A stretch of DNA of 30,290 nt from an uncultured Eggerthellaceae bacterium (GCA_934668515.1 CAKUNS010000023.1:1-30290), one strand, 5' to 3'. Positions 15,898 through 25,681 are shown, numbered from the stretch's first letter. Translations and numbers: made by a program. Notes: generated by a model not told the origin, from the sequence alone.

Positions 15898-18630
15898 TTA
15901 ATCGTCAAGATCCTCTTCCGACATTTCATCCTTGCCATCGGCTTCGATTTCCTCTTGGCCGAGTTCATTCTTGTGAACGCGCTTCTTGGCTCGCTTTGAA
16001 ATGGCAATTACGGAAACTCTGTCCTCATCGGCAACATTCATGATGTGAACGCCCTGGGTCGAACGTCCTTGCTGGGAAATACCCGAAACAGGGGTGCGAA
16101 CGGTAAGTCCATCCTCGGACATGATGATGATCTCGTCACCGGGGTTAACGACCTTCACATCAGCGAGCATGCCCTTCTTCGCCGTCATGTTGATGGTGAA
16201 GACACCTTGACCACCGCGATGTTGCGTGGGGTACTCCTCGATGGGGGTGCGCTTGCCGTAGCCCTTCTCGGTAATAACCAACAGCTCGGAATCTTCGCGG
16301 GCGATCTCAAGACCAAGAGCCTCTGCACCAACCGGAAGGCTGATGCCGTGAACGCCCATCGTTCCACGACCCATAGCGCGGACCTCAGACTCATCCCACT
16401 TGATTGCCTTACCGGTGTTGGCAGCAATGACAACCATGTCGCCGGGCTGGACGCGCTTAACGGAAATCAGCTTGTCGCCGTCCTTAAGGTTAATGGCAAT
16501 CAAGCCATCGCGACGCGTACGGTTATACAGAGCCATGGAAGTCTTCTTGACCATACCCTGGCTCGTAGCAAACATAAGGTACTCGTCCTCTGGGAAGTCC
16601 TTCGTGGCGATAACTGCTGCGATGGTCTCACCCTTTTCAAGCGGCAGCAGGTTCACGATGGCAGTGCCACGTGCATGGCGCGAAGCCTCGGGAATCTGAT
16701 AAACCTTCAGGCGATACACCTTACCCAGCGAGCTGAAGAACAGCATGTACGAATGGGTGCTGGCTACGAAAAGGTGCTCAACAAAATCGTTGTCCTTCAA
16801 GTTAACGGCCTGAGTGCCCTTTCCGCCGCGTTTCTGCGAACGATACGTGGCAACAGGCAGACGCTTCACATAGCCAGCCTTCGTAACCGTAACGACCATG
16901 TTCTCATCGGCGATAAGATCTTCGACATCGATTTCCTTCGCGTCTGCGCCGATCTTGGTACGGCGAGGCGTGTTGAAACGATCTTTGATCTCGAGCATCT
17001 CTTCCTTGATGATCTCGTGCACGAGGTTCTGGTCGGACAGAACGCGCTTGTAGTAAGCAATGCGCTCAAGAAGCTCGGCCAACTCGTCCTGAATCTTCTG
17101 ACGCTCCAAACCGGTCAGACGACGCAGGCGCATTTGGAGAATTGCCTCGGTCTGTTTGTCGGACAGGCCAAAACGCTCAGTCATGCGAGCCGCAGCTTCG
17201 CGATCAGTTGAAGAAGAGCGGATGATGCTGATGATCTCATCGATGTTATCGAGAGCGATGATCAAGCCCTCGAGGATGTGTGCGCGCTCCTCGGCCTTCG
17301 CCAGCTCGTAACGAGTACGGCGAACGATGACTTCTTCCTGATGAACGATGTAGTGATGAAGAACTTCCTTCAGGGAGAGGACGCGCGGCACGCCGTTGAC
17401 CAGAGCAAGCATGATGACACCGAAGCCAATCTGCAACTGCGTGTGCTTGAACAGCTTGTTAATGACAACCTGAGGAAGGGCATTCTGCTTCAGATCGATA
17501 ATGATGTCGATGCCGTGGCGGTCAGCACCGTCGTGAATGTTGCTGATCTCGGGAAGCTTCTTGTCACGAACGAGCTCACCAAGTTTCTCGAGGAGCTTCT
17601 GGCGGTTGACCTGATACGGAATCTCCTTGATGACGATCTGGCTGCGACCGTTCTTCTGCTCCCTGATCTCATACTTCGCACGAATCGTGATGGAACCGCG
17701 ACCAGTCTCGTACGCGTCTTTAATACCGCCGATTCCCATGATCTCGGCACCCGTGGGGAAGTCGGGACCAGGCAGAGCCTTCATGAGCTCTTCGGTAGTG
17801 GCATCGGGATTATCGATGAGCAGACAGGTAGCGTCGATCACTTCGCCAAGGTTATGCGGCGGAATGTTCGTGGCCATACCAACTGCGATGCCGGCAGAAC
17901 CGTTAACCAGCAAGTTCGGGAAACGGGCAGGCAGAACCGAAGGTTCTTCCAAGCTTTCGTCGTAATTGGGTTGGAAGTCGACCGTTTCCTTGTCAAGGTC
18001 GCGGAGCAGCTCCATAGCGGCCTTGTCCAGACGAGCTTCGGTATAACGCATTGCAGCAGCCGAGTCACCGTCGATCGAACCGAAGTTGCCGTGGCCGTCA
18101 ACCAGCGGCACACGCATGCTGAACGGTTGAGCAAGACGAACCATGGCGTCGTAAACGGCGGTATCGCCATGCGGGTGATACTTACCGATAACGTCACCGA
18201 CGGTACGGGCTGATTTCATGTGGGGACGGCTCGGCGTGTAGCCGGACTCGTTCATAGCGTACAGGATACGACGATGTACCGGCTTGAGACCGTCACGGAC
18301 GTCAGGCAGGGCGCGCGAGACGATAACGCTCATGGAATATTCCAGGAACGAAGTCTGCATCTCCTTGCCGAGGTATGCGGTACGAACGATCGTGCCTTCA
18401 CCGCCGTTGGCGTCTTTCACGATGCCGCCGTGCGGGTTCGGCATGTTGACGAATGCATCGTCTTCGGCGATTGCGGTAAAGTGGCTCATAGCGTTGTCGG
18501 AAGAAGTCTCCTCGTCCTCGTCTACGAATTCCTCTTCATCTTCCTCAACATCGTTAAGGATATCGTCGGTCGATTCGTTCTCAGCATCCATGTCGTCGAA
18601 CTCAAAGCCATCTTTGGTTTCGTCACTCAT
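15898..18630 (-). CDS. gyrA: DNA gyrase subunit A, with long acidic N-terminal extension
   Basis: This 910-residue protein is the breakage-reunion subunit of gyrase. The winged-helix/tower core starts near residue 83 (RTAYLGKEMQTSFLEYSMSV). The catalytic Tyr is residue 196 (AAMRYTEARL), and the quinolone region is HPHGDTAVYD at 152-161, with Thr157 and Asp161 at the positions of E. coli Ser83 and Asp87. The GyrA box is QKRGGKG, followed by beta-pinwheel repeats and an acidic tail (EMSEEDLDD). Compared with E. coli GyrA there are ~74 extra N-terminal residues, mostly Asp and Glu. The ATG is well supported by AAGGAGACC, 13 bases after gyrB, so the extension is probably translated. Confidence 0.97.
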   Translation of the reverse strand: MSDETKDGFEFDDMDAENESTDDILNDVEEDEEEFVDEDEETSSDNAMSHFTAIAEDDAFVNMPNPHGGIVKDANGGEGTIVRTAYLGKEMQTSFLEYSMSVIVSRALPDVRDGLKPVHRRILYAMNESGYTPSRPHMKSARTVGDVIGKYHPHGDTAVYDAMVRLAQPFSMRVPLVDGHGNFGSIDGDSAAAMRYTEARLDKAAMELLRDLDKETVDFQPNYDESLEEPSVLPARFPNLLVNGSAGIAVGMATNIPPHNLGEVIDATCLLIDNPDATTEELMKALPGPDFPTGAEIMGIGGIKDAYETGRGSITIRAKYEIREQKNGRSQIVIKEIPYQVNRQKLLEKLGELVRDKKLPEISNIHDGADRHGIDIIIDLKQNALPQVVINKLFKHTQLQIGFGVIMLALVNGVPRVLSLKEVLHHYIVHQEEVIVRRTRYELAKAEERAHILEGLIIALDNIDEIISIIRSSSTDREAAARMTERFGLSDKQTEAILQMRLRRLTGLERQKIQDELAELLERIAYYKRVLSDQNLVHEIIKEEMLEIKDRFNTPRRTKIGADAKEIDVEDLIADENMVVTVTKAGYVKRLPVATYRSQKRGGKGTQAVNLKDNDFVEHLFVASTHSYMLFFSSLGKVYRLKVYQIPEASRHARGTAIVNLLPLEKGETIAAVIATKDFPEDEYLMFATSQGMVKKTSMALYNRTRRDGLIAINLKDGDKLISVKRVQPGDMVVIAANTGKAIKWDESEVRAMGRGTMGVHGISLPVGAEALGLEIAREDSELLVITEKGYGKRTPIEEYPTQHRGGQGVFTINMTAKKGMLADVKVVNPGDEIIIMSEDGLTVRTPVSGISQQGRSTQGVHIMNVADEDRVSVIAISKRAKKRVHKNELGQEEIEADGKDEMSEEDLDD

Positions 18631-18643
18631 TTAGATGGTCTCC

Positions 18644-20605
18644 TTAAATATCGAGGAAGCGGACGTCACGGGCATGCGACTGAATGAAGTCGCGACGGGG
18701 CTCGACTTTGTCACCCATCAGGTCGCTGACGGCGCGCTCGGCTTCGGCGGCGTCGTCGATGCTAACCTGCAGCAAGGTGCGGGTGGCGGGCTCCATCGTG
18801 GTTTCCCACAGCTGATCAGGGTCCATCTCACCAAGACCCTTATAACGCTGGACAGCCATCTTGTCGGGATCGGGATACTCGGCGAGAACGGAGCTCAGAG
18901 CCTTCTCGTCGTAGATGTAGCGATCAATCTTCGGCGAACGCGAATTCTTCTTCTTGATGCCGAAAATAGGCGGCTGTGCGATGTACACATAGCCGCGGTT
19001 GATAAGCTCCGGCATGAAGCGGTAGAAGAACGTAAGCAGCAAGATGCGGATGTGGGCGCCGTCGACGTCGGCATCGGTCATGATGATGATGCGATGGTAG
19101 CGGGCCTTATCGGCATCGAAATCGTCACCGATGTTGGTTCCGATTGCAGTGATCAGCGCGCTGATAGTGTCAGAGCCGATCGCGCGGGTGAAGCCGGCAC
19201 GCTCGACGTTGAGGATCTTGCCGCGTAGCGGAAGGATTGCCTGGTGCTTGCGGTCGCGGGCCTGTTTGGCCGAACCACCTGCGGAATCGCCCTCTACGAT
19301 AAAGAGTTCGGATTCAGCAGGGTTTCTGCTGGAGCAGTCCGCGAGCTTTCCCGGAAGGGAGAGGGACTCGAGAACGCCCTTGCGGCGCGTATTCTCGCGA
19401 GCTTTACGTGCTGCCTCACGGGCCTTCAAAGCCTGGGTTGCCTTGTTCACGATGCGCTTTGCAGCCGTCGGATTTTCCTCAAGATACTCGGCCAAACCCT
19501 GCGTGACGGCCTTCTGAACCAGCGGGCGGATCTCGGTGTTGCCAAGCTTCGTCTTGGTCTGACCCTCGAACTGCGGATCATGCAGTTTGACGGAGATAAC
19601 GGCAGCTAAGCCTTCACGGGTGTCGTCACCGGTGAGGTTGCTGTCCTTCTCCTTGAGGATGCCCTTAGAGCGAGCGTACTCGTTGACGGTACGCGTCAAA
19701 CCCTGTTTGAAGCCCTCGAGGTGAGTACCACCTTCGATGGTGTGAATGTTGTTCGCGAACGACATCACCATGTTGGTGGAATACGTCGACGTCCACTGCA
19801 TGGCAACCTCAACGGTGCCGTCCTCGTTCTCGGCTTCGAAATAGATAGGCTTGTTTAGGGTTTCCTTACCCTCGGTCAGCCATTTCGTGAAATCGACGAT
19901 GCCGCCGGCATACTGGAAGGTCTCGGAACGCGGCTCGGCCAGAAGAGAGCTGGTGTTGGCTTTAGGATCAGAACGCTCGTCAACGAGCTCGATCTTGATG
20001 TTCTTGTTCAGGAACGCGACTTCGCGCAGGCGAGCCTGCAGGGTTTCGTAGTCGTAAATGGTGGTCTCGGTGAAGATCTCAGGATCGGGCCAGAAAGTAA
20101 CCGTGGTGCCGGTGTCCTTAGCAGAACCGATCTCATGCAGCTTCTCGACAGTTTTGCCGCGTTCGAAAGCAATCTCGTATTCTTTGCCGTCACGACGCAC
20201 GCGAACCTCGGTACGCAACGACAAAGCGTTAACGACGGAAACACCAACGCCGTGAAGACCACCGGAAACCTTGTAACCACTGCCGCCGAATTTGCCGCCG
20301 GCATGAAGGATGGTAAGAACAACCTCGACGGTCGGGATCTTCTCTTTCTTATGCTTCTCAACAGGGATGCCACGACCGTTGTCGACGACCGTGATCGAGT
20401 TGTCGGGATGAATGAACACCTTGATATGGTCGCAATAACCAGCGAGGGCTTCGTCAACCGAGTTATCGACTACCTCGTAAACCAAGTGATGAAGGCCACG
20501 TGGGCCGGTAGTACCAATGTACATGCCCGGGCGCTTGCGAACGGGGTCAAGGCCTTCGAGGACTTGGATCGCATCCGCGCCGTAGTTTTCTTCTTTGTCA
20601 GCCAC
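18644..20605 (-). CDS. gyrB: DNA gyrase subunit B
   Basis: This subunit of about 653 residues is the ATPase of gyrase. GHKL motifs are EVVDNSVDEALAGY, DNGRGIPV and GGLHGVGVSVVNALS. The TOPRIM part shows EGDSAGGSAKQARDR and the metal-binding acidic cluster DADVDGAHI. The C-terminal domain is IDRYIYDEKAL to RRDFIQSHARDVRFLDI. The start is GTG: the GTG at 20605 lies six bases after AGGAG and is preferred over the adjacent GTG at 20608, which is only three bases away. The length is that of the short (non-enterobacterial) GyrB class. gyrA follows after 13 bases in the same operon. Confidence 0.97.
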   Translation of the reverse strand: MADKEENYGADAIQVLEGLDPVRKRPGMYIGTTGPRGLHHLVYEVVDNSVDEALAGYCDHIKVFIHPDNSITVVDNGRGIPVEKHKKEKIPTVEVVLTILHAGGKFGGSGYKVSGGLHGVGVSVVNALSLRTEVRVRRDGKEYEIAFERGKTVEKLHEIGSAKDTGTTVTFWPDPEIFTETTIYDYETLQARLREVAFLNKNIKIELVDERSDPKANTSSLLAEPRSETFQYAGGIVDFTKWLTEGKETLNKPIYFEAENEDGTVEVAMQWTSTYSTNMVMSFANNIHTIEGGTHLEGFKQGLTRTVNEYARSKGILKEKDSNLTGDDTREGLAAVISVKLHDPQFEGQTKTKLGNTEIRPLVQKAVTQGLAEYLEENPTAAKRIVNKATQALKAREAARKARENTRRKGVLESLSLPGKLADCSSRNPAESELFIVEGDSAGGSAKQARDRKHQAILPLRGKILNVERAGFTRAIGSDTISALITAIGTNIGDDFDADKARYHRIIIMTDADVDGAHIRILLLTFFYRFMPELINRGYVYIAQPPIFGIKKKNSRSPKIDRYIYDEKALSSVLAEYPDPDKMAVQRYKGLGEMDPDQLWETTMEPATRTLLQVSIDDAAEAERAVSDLMGDKVEPRRDFIQSHARDVRFLDI

Positions 20606-20845
20606 CACACACTCCTAACCATGAATAGAAATCGGGCAGACGGCACACCAAGTCAAGTCGGCGAATAGACGGATCGATTCAGTCAACAATTCGATTCGGG
20701 TATCCACTTCGTTTGCTTAGCTATGCCAATGATAGATTAGTAATTTTAACACACGTGCGTATTAGCGAGGGCCGTTCAGATCCGTTTTAAGCCTGTTCTT
20801 TTCGCTTCTGAAGCGCAATTACACAGCAATAATACTTTTTAGCTA

Positions 20846-21397
20846 TCAGTCAGACAGTTCCCTTTTCAAATCCGCTGTCATCGCTTTCAGAAATGCATCA
20901 TGAATTCGCTTGTCAGCTATTTTTCCAGACGTCTCCTCAACGAATCTCTCTTCATTTTCCGACAGTTTCCTGACAGAGATTTTCTTTCCGTTGCTTGAAA
21001 CCCCAAAAGCGCCCAAATCCTCAGGTGACGTTTCGTCGAGGTAAGGATGCTTCTCTCTGTGGCCCTTTCGGGAAATATGGATCTCAAAGATCTCGATCTC
21101 CTCATGAAATGTGCCGTTGATGAACCCTTTAATCAACTCTCGTTGGGCATTCAACTCAGCTGCGAACGAACTGTCGTCAAGATAGACAATCAAACGCTTT
21201 TGGTCGCCTTCTTTATTCGTTATATACACCGCGTTGACATGATCAAGAAAAAGGGGCGCGTTGCTTTTGTTTGCCCATTCAAGGGCAGTTTTGAATTCAT
21301 CGCGCACCTGGACAGCACGACGGTGAATGCGCGCCATAGAATCATCGCCCGCCAAAGAGAAGAAAGCGCTATCGAGTTGTTTCTTTAAATTCCCCAT
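20846..21397 (-). CDS. dciA: DUF721/DciA-like protein (probable replicative helicase operator)
   Basis: This 183-residue protein sits between recF and gyrB, the place of the DUF721 (DciA) gene in actinobacteria. The middle part (KRLIVYLDDSSFAAELNAQR) matches the pattern of the DUF721 KH-like fold, in which a strand pair and helix bring DNA and DnaB contacts. The N-terminal helical part and the charged C-terminal region (RKGHREKHPYLDE, VRKLSENEERFVEE) are less typical. In many bacteria that lack DnaC or DnaI, DciA assists loading or activity of DnaB. This window has dnaB and no dnaC, which fits. ATG is preceded by GAGAGG. The assignment rests more on gene position than on sequence. Confidence 0.6.
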   Translation of the reverse strand: MGNLKKQLDSAFFSLAGDDSMARIHRRAVQVRDEFKTALEWANKSNAPLFLDHVNAVYITNKEGDQKRLIVYLDDSSFAAELNAQRELIKGFINGTFHEEIEIFEIHISRKGHREKHPYLDETSPEDLGAFGVSSNGKKISVRKLSENEERFVEETSGKIADKRIHDAFLKAMTADLKRELSD

Positions 21398-21426
21398 GTG
21401 AACCTCTCTTCATCTCGGGATTCACG

Positions 21427-21442
21427 GGTTTCACGTGAAACA
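21427..21442. promoter_or_regulatory. parS site (ParB-binding) between recF and dciA
   Basis: GGTTTCACGTGAAACA matches the ParB consensus TGTTTCACGTGAAACA at 15 of 16 bases and has the full 14-base core (21428-21441). It lies 16 bases past the recF stop codon. Unlike the other two sites it is not part of a longer palindrome. Confidence 0.88.
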
Positions 21443-21458
21443 CGAAGGTAGATAAACG

Positions 21459-22595
21459 TCAGGACAAGCGAATCGCATTCTCGGTTGCCGGCAACTCCAC
21501 CACAGATGCACGAGAAAGAAGCTCATCGGTGAAGTAAGACAAATTCGTCGTGGTTATGAACGTCTGCATATCACCCTCAACCAGGTCGACAAGCGATTCA
21601 CGCCTTGACCCATCAAGCTCACTCATGACATCATCAAGAAGAAGGATCGGATTCTGATTTAACGATCCTTTGATCACCGACACCTCCGCGAGCTTCCATG
21701 CAAGAACCACGCTACGGCGCTGACCTTGACTCGCGTAATCGGCGACGTTTCTTCTGTCGATTTCCAGAATGATCTTATCAGCGTGGGGACCGATCAAACT
21801 TCGCTTGCGCGCGCGTTCTTCCGGTAATGCTCGATCAAACGCCTCGCTCATCTTTCTTTTGATGAAGTCCTTGTCAGAAAGATCGTCGAATTTCGTTTGA
21901 AAATCGCTAGAGTCTATCGAACACCATGAGGGAATGTAACGCGATTCAAGCGCTTCCCCATTAGAAAGCCGACCATAATTAGCCGTCAATTTTTCCGAGA
22001 GCCTTGAGAACAATTCAGCGCGGTAATACTCAAGCTGTGCACCGCACGTCAACAACGTGTCGTTGATGCTTTGAAGGAAAATAGGCGAAGCTTCCTCTTT
22101 CAGCAGTTTATTCTTATAACGAACGGCCTTTTCATAATCGTGCTTTACCACGTAGTAGTTCTTTGTGAGCTGCGATCCAAGTTCATCGAGAGCTTCACGG
22201 CGCAGGGACGAAGAATTCTTAACAAGAGCCAAGTCATCTGGCGTAAAGATAACGGCAGGCAAAGTACCTTTTAAATCGGCGATGCTCTTCTTCTTGTCAT
22301 TCAAAAAGAACTGTCGACGACCTGCGGAAACTTTCATCACAATATCAAGCTTGCGAGCATCACCTTCGATTAAGACACTCAAGCGGGAAAAATCCTCACC
22401 CTCTGCGACCAACTGCGCTGAGTTCGGATGCCTGAACGAATCCAAGGCCGAACAGAGCTGAATCGCCTCGAGAAGGTTTGTTTTTCCAATCGCGTTCTTC
22501 CCAACAAACACCGTCAGATCACCTATCGAATTCAAAGTGAAATCGCGGTAATTTCTGAAATTAACGAGTGATATGTCCCTTAAACGCAGTTCCAT
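21459..22595 (-). CDS. recF: DNA replication and repair protein RecF
   Basis: This 378-residue SMC-like ATPase has normal length. It starts MELRLRDISLVNFRNY and has a Walker A GKNAIGKTN (residues 32-40; Ala-Ile replace the more common Gly-Ser/Gly-Lys). The signature region DYASQGQRRSVVLAWKLAE and Walker B NPILLLDDVMSELD follow. RecF helps load RecA at single-strand gaps with RecR. It follows dnaN after 17 bases. The start ATG gives a protein aligned with the family. Function is certain at the family level. Confidence 0.95.
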   Translation of the reverse strand: MELRLRDISLVNFRNYRDFTLNSIGDLTVFVGKNAIGKTNLLEAIQLCSALDSFRHPNSAQLVAEGEDFSRLSVLIEGDARKLDIVMKVSAGRRQFFLNDKKKSIADLKGTLPAVIFTPDDLALVKNSSSLRREALDELGSQLTKNYYVVKHDYEKAVRYKNKLLKEEASPIFLQSINDTLLTCGAQLEYYRAELFSRLSEKLTANYGRLSNGEALESRYIPSWCSIDSSDFQTKFDDLSDKDFIKRKMSEAFDRALPEERARKRSLIGPHADKIILEIDRRNVADYASQGQRRSVVLAWKLAEVSVIKGSLNQNPILLLDDVMSELDGSRRESLVDLVEGDMQTFITTTNLSYFTDELLSRASVVELPATENAIRLS

Positions 22596-22612
22596 GCGTT
22601 GAAACCGTCAAC

Positions 22613-23707
22613 TTAAGGCAACCTGACGGGCATGACAAGGTACGTGAAATTCAGATCGGCTTCGTTCTTGAAGATACCAGGCTTCATGGAAGACTGAGCC
22701 TCGAGGACTATGGTGTCTCCCTTGGTCGAGTTCAACCCATCTAGCATGTAACTGCTGTTAAGCGCAATTTCAACGTCATTGCCCTCGACAGTCGCGGCAA
22801 TGGTCTCTTGAGCGGAACCAACATCCTGAGCGACGGCCGACAGTTGAACGGTTTGAGTTGCGGCATTCGCAGTGATCTTAATCGGAGAACCGCTCTGGTC
22901 GAGCAAGGCAACGCGTTTAGCAGCTGCAATCAGCGCTCCAAGGCCAACTTCAACCCTCGTTTCGCACGTATCAGGAAGAAGCTGCTTGTAGTTAGGATAC
23001 TTACCTTCGATGCGGCGATTAACGAACACGGTTCCGCGATACGAGACAACGATCTGATTCTCGGACAACGCAAGCACGATGTTCTCGCTCGATTTTGGCA
23101 AGCCAGCAAGTTCCGATACGAAGCCACCGGAAACGACAACGCTGAAATCTTCTTCTTGGGCGACCTCGCGCTGAACGCATGCAAGCCTATATGAGTCGGT
23201 TGCAACCATTCTGAGCTCGTTATCCTCGACGGTGATAAGCACGCCCGTGAGGATAGCCCTGCTTTCGTCCTTAGACACCATATGGCAAACATGTTTGGCC
23301 ATAGAAGAAAAGACATCGAAAGGAACGGTGATTTGCTGACCGGTGGCAACCTCGGGGAATGCGGGGAAGTCCTGCGGCTCGAGGCCCTTGATCGAATATG
23401 AGGAATTGTCACAGGTGATAGTGGTTTCAAGATCAACCGTCGTCACATGAATCGCAGCGTCGGGAAGGTTCTTTACGATATCGCAGATAAGCTTACCCGG
23501 AAGAACGGCCTTGCCTTCTTCTTCAACCAGTGCTGCACAAGTGAACTGAATCGACAGCTCAAGATTGGTTGTCTGAAAGGTGATCTCGTCACCATGAGCA
23601 ACGACGTAAATGCCCGAAAGAACCGGTAACGTAGAACGAGTTGCCACGCCCTTTTGCACCGTATTGAGTGCGGTCTGCAGTTCAGTCTGATTTATGCTGA
23701 ATTTCAC
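22613..23707 (-). CDS. dnaN: DNA polymerase III beta sliding clamp
   Basis: This 364-residue clamp has three repeated DNA-clamp domains, beginning MKFSINQTELQTALNTVQKG and continuing RSTLPVLSGIYV and TTNLELSI. It ends YLVMPVRLP, the usual C-terminal tail lining the protein-binding pocket. It forms a dimeric ring that holds DNA polymerase and other partners on DNA. The start is GTG, with AAAGGAG six bases upstream. It lies 360 bases behind dnaA, beyond a terminator, so it is probably transcribed from its own promoter with recF. Confidence 0.97.
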   Translation of the reverse strand: MKFSINQTELQTALNTVQKGVATRSTLPVLSGIYVVAHGDEITFQTTNLELSIQFTCAALVEEEGKAVLPGKLICDIVKNLPDAAIHVTTVDLETTITCDNSSYSIKGLEPQDFPAFPEVATGQQITVPFDVFSSMAKHVCHMVSKDESRAILTGVLITVEDNELRMVATDSYRLACVQREVAQEEDFSVVVSGGFVSELAGLPKSSENIVLALSENQIVVSYRGTVFVNRRIEGKYPNYKQLLPDTCETRVEVGLGALIAAAKRVALLDQSGSPIKITANAATQTVQLSAVAQDVGSAQETIAATVEGNDVEIALNSSYMLDGLNSTKGDTIVLEAQSSMKPGIFKNEADLNFTYLVMPVRLP

Positions 23708-24067
23708 GTCGTGCTCCTTTGCATTTAATCGATCTGATCAATTAAAGCATTAAAAGAGAATCGCTGTCCTCTTTTTAGATTGCTTTCAAAAATGAAGCAC
23801 CGGCTTCATTGGCTGGGGTGCTTCATCCTTCTTCTCTTATTATTTTCTTCTTCTTTTTAATTAATAGTTTTAAATAATAGTAGTAATAAGCATGGTGAAT
23901 TTAGTGGATTAAGGTTAAAGCGCCTGATCAATTCTTGTTTTTAGGTCTTTTGAATCTGTTGATAACCATTTACCGTCTTCAACAGGTTTTATCGCTTAAA
24001 TTATCAATCCACCGATATTCATGTTTTTCAACAACCTTACCCTGCGTTATCAACGGTTGTTTCACAC
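23708..24067. other. AT-rich dnaN/dnaA intergenic region, possible secondary origin element
   Basis: No gene is seen in these 360 bases. It holds a minus-strand terminator (23786-23826), a long AT-rich tract (23830-23900) and a few DnaA-box-like 9-mers: TGTTGATAA (23957-23965, one mismatch from the reverse box), TTTTCAACA (24025-24033) and TTATCAACG (24047-24055). In several bacteria origin function lies just here. Confidence 0.45.
23786..23826 (-). terminator. Terminator downstream of dnaA
   Basis: TGAAGCACC (23793-23801) and GGTGCTTCA (23817-23825) form a perfect 9-base stem with a 15-base loop. On the minus strand it is followed by TTTTTG. It separates dnaA from dnaN. Confidence 0.75.
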
Positions 24068-25636
24068 TTATGCTTCCAGAATCATCTGCCTGATTGACTC
24101 TAGCTCCTCGTGTATCTCGAAGTTTTCCTTCATCTTTTCCTCGATGTTGGTAACCGAGTACATGATGGTGGTGTGATCCTTGCCGCCGAAGCTCTTGCCG
24201 ATGTAGCTAAACGGCAGGTCAAGCATGTGGCGCGAAAGGTAAATGGCAACTTGACGCGCGTATACGATGTTACGCGATCTTTTCTTCCCGATCAGATCGG
24301 CATGGCTGACTTTGTAGTAGATTTCCACTTGCTTTTGAATGTCCGCGATTGTCAGTTTCTTCGTTGCCCCGCCAGTGAAGTGGTTCTTCAGCAGCTCTTT
24401 GACTTCATCGAGAGACAAAGTTTCTTTGCCGAATGCCTTAGCCTGGAAGATTACGTTCGTGACCGCGCTTTTCAGCTCCCTGATGTTCGATCCTGAGTTC
24501 TTGGCGATGTAATCCTGCACTTCATCGCTCATAAGCTGGCCTTCAACACCCTCGGCACGCTTGTATTCCCTGATGAAATTTTTAACAATGCCGAGTTTGA
24601 CTTCGAATTCGGGAGGAAGGATGTCGATCGTCACGCCCGAATTGAATCGGCTTGTGTAACGTTGGTCGATGTCGATGTTCTTCGGCGCACGGTCGGCAGA
24701 GAGGATAACCTGTTTGCCCTGCGTTGTAAGGTTGTTGAAAATCTGGAAGAACATGTCGAGCGTCTGCTTCTTGCCCTGGAAGGCCTGAACGTCGTCGATG
24801 AGAAGAACGTCGGCGCTTTCGTACCTGTTCTTGAACTCTTTGTAGTTATGGGAAAGTGCAGCGTCGGTGTAATCGTCGATCATCTGGGATGAGTCGACGT
24901 ACACGCACTTCAGATGCGGAATGTTCCTTTGGATGTAGTTTTGGATGGCTCTCAGTAGATGGGTTTTACCCAGTCCCGACCGGCCGTAAAGGAACAGCGG
25001 GTTCAGTGATGGATCGCCGCCAGGTTCTTCGGCAACGACTACCGCCATCGAATACGCCATTCTGTTTGAGGCGCCCACGACATAGTTTTCGAAAGTGAGG
25101 GAGGACGTTGGGGAAGACGAATCCCTCTCGGCGTTCTCGCTTTCGGCCTCGGTTGGGGTTGCGGGATCGGTTTGTTGAGCGACCGGTGTTTGAAAACTGG
25201 TTGATGCGATGCCGCCCGTTGTTTGATTGCTTTGGGAGGCAGGAGCTTCCTGTTGGAGCGGTGCTGCGTTTTGGATGGTGTTCTGCACCGGGGCGGACGG
25301 TTGAGGCGCGCTTTGCGGTTGCGGGCTAACTTGCTTTTGGAGTGAGTTGGAAACTTGTGGCTCGGATGATTGATTCACGTCAACTTCCATCAACACCGTG
25401 AAGTCGACGCCGTATAGATCCTTCAAGGCTTGCGCAATGAAGGTTGCGTAATGGCGCTCGATCCAAGTTTTTATGAAGTCGGTATCGGCGGTGAGCATAA
25501 GGAATCCCTTACTCATTGCCTGCGGCTTCAATCTTGAGAAAAAGGCGTTGATCTGGGATGGGTCGATTCCGTCGTATGACTTGATCTGGTTGGTGACCCG
25601 TGCCCACTCCTGAGCGAGGCGCTCGCTTTCTTCCAT
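24068..25636 (-). CDS. dnaA: Chromosomal replication initiator DnaA
   Basis: This 522-residue protein opens the origin. Domain I (residues 1-84) has the helicase-contact fold. Domain II (about 85-180) is unusually long and rich in Gln, Pro, Ser and Ala. The AAA domain starts TFENYVVGASNRMAYSMA, with Walker A GRSGLGKTH at 218-226 (Arg-Ser instead of the usual Gly-Val/Gly-Pro) and Walker B LLIDDVQAF. Domain IV ends with GKSFGGKDHTTIMYSV, the DNA-binding signature (usually GRDHSTV). Substitution of these residues suggests a divergent DnaA box preference. ATG is preceded by AGAAGG. Its promoter appears to contain box-like sequences, suggesting self-control. Confidence 0.97.
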   Translation of the reverse strand: MEESERLAQEWARVTNQIKSYDGIDPSQINAFFSRLKPQAMSKGFLMLTADTDFIKTWIERHYATFIAQALKDLYGVDFTVLMEVDVNQSSEPQVSNSLQKQVSPQPQSAPQPSAPVQNTIQNAAPLQQEAPASQSNQTTGGIASTSFQTPVAQQTDPATPTEAESENAERDSSSPTSSLTFENYVVGASNRMAYSMAVVVAEEPGGDPSLNPLFLYGRSGLGKTHLLRAIQNYIQRNIPHLKCVYVDSSQMIDDYTDAALSHNYKEFKNRYESADVLLIDDVQAFQGKKQTLDMFFQIFNNLTTQGKQVILSADRAPKNIDIDQRYTSRFNSGVTIDILPPEFEVKLGIVKNFIREYKRAEGVEGQLMSDEVQDYIAKNSGSNIRELKSAVTNVIFQAKAFGKETLSLDEVKELLKNHFTGGATKKLTIADIQKQVEIYYKVSHADLIGKKRSRNIVYARQVAIYLSRHMLDLPFSYIGKSFGGKDHTTIMYSVTNIEEKMKENFEIHEELESIRQMILEA

Positions 25637-25681
25637 AGCTACCTTCTTAATATCGATAAGCGCGTAAGGCCGCGCTGTTCT

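Noticed and set aside
16985..18210. Thr at the position of E. coli GyrA Ser83 as a quinolone-resistance change
   Set aside because: Thr occurs naturally at this position in many susceptible bacteria, so it is not evidence for resistance.
16045..18687. Several long plus-strand reading frames opposite gyrA and gyrB
   Set aside because: Shadow frames of conserved gyrase genes, rich in Leu/Val/His/Asp by codon reversal; no independent ribosome sites or families.
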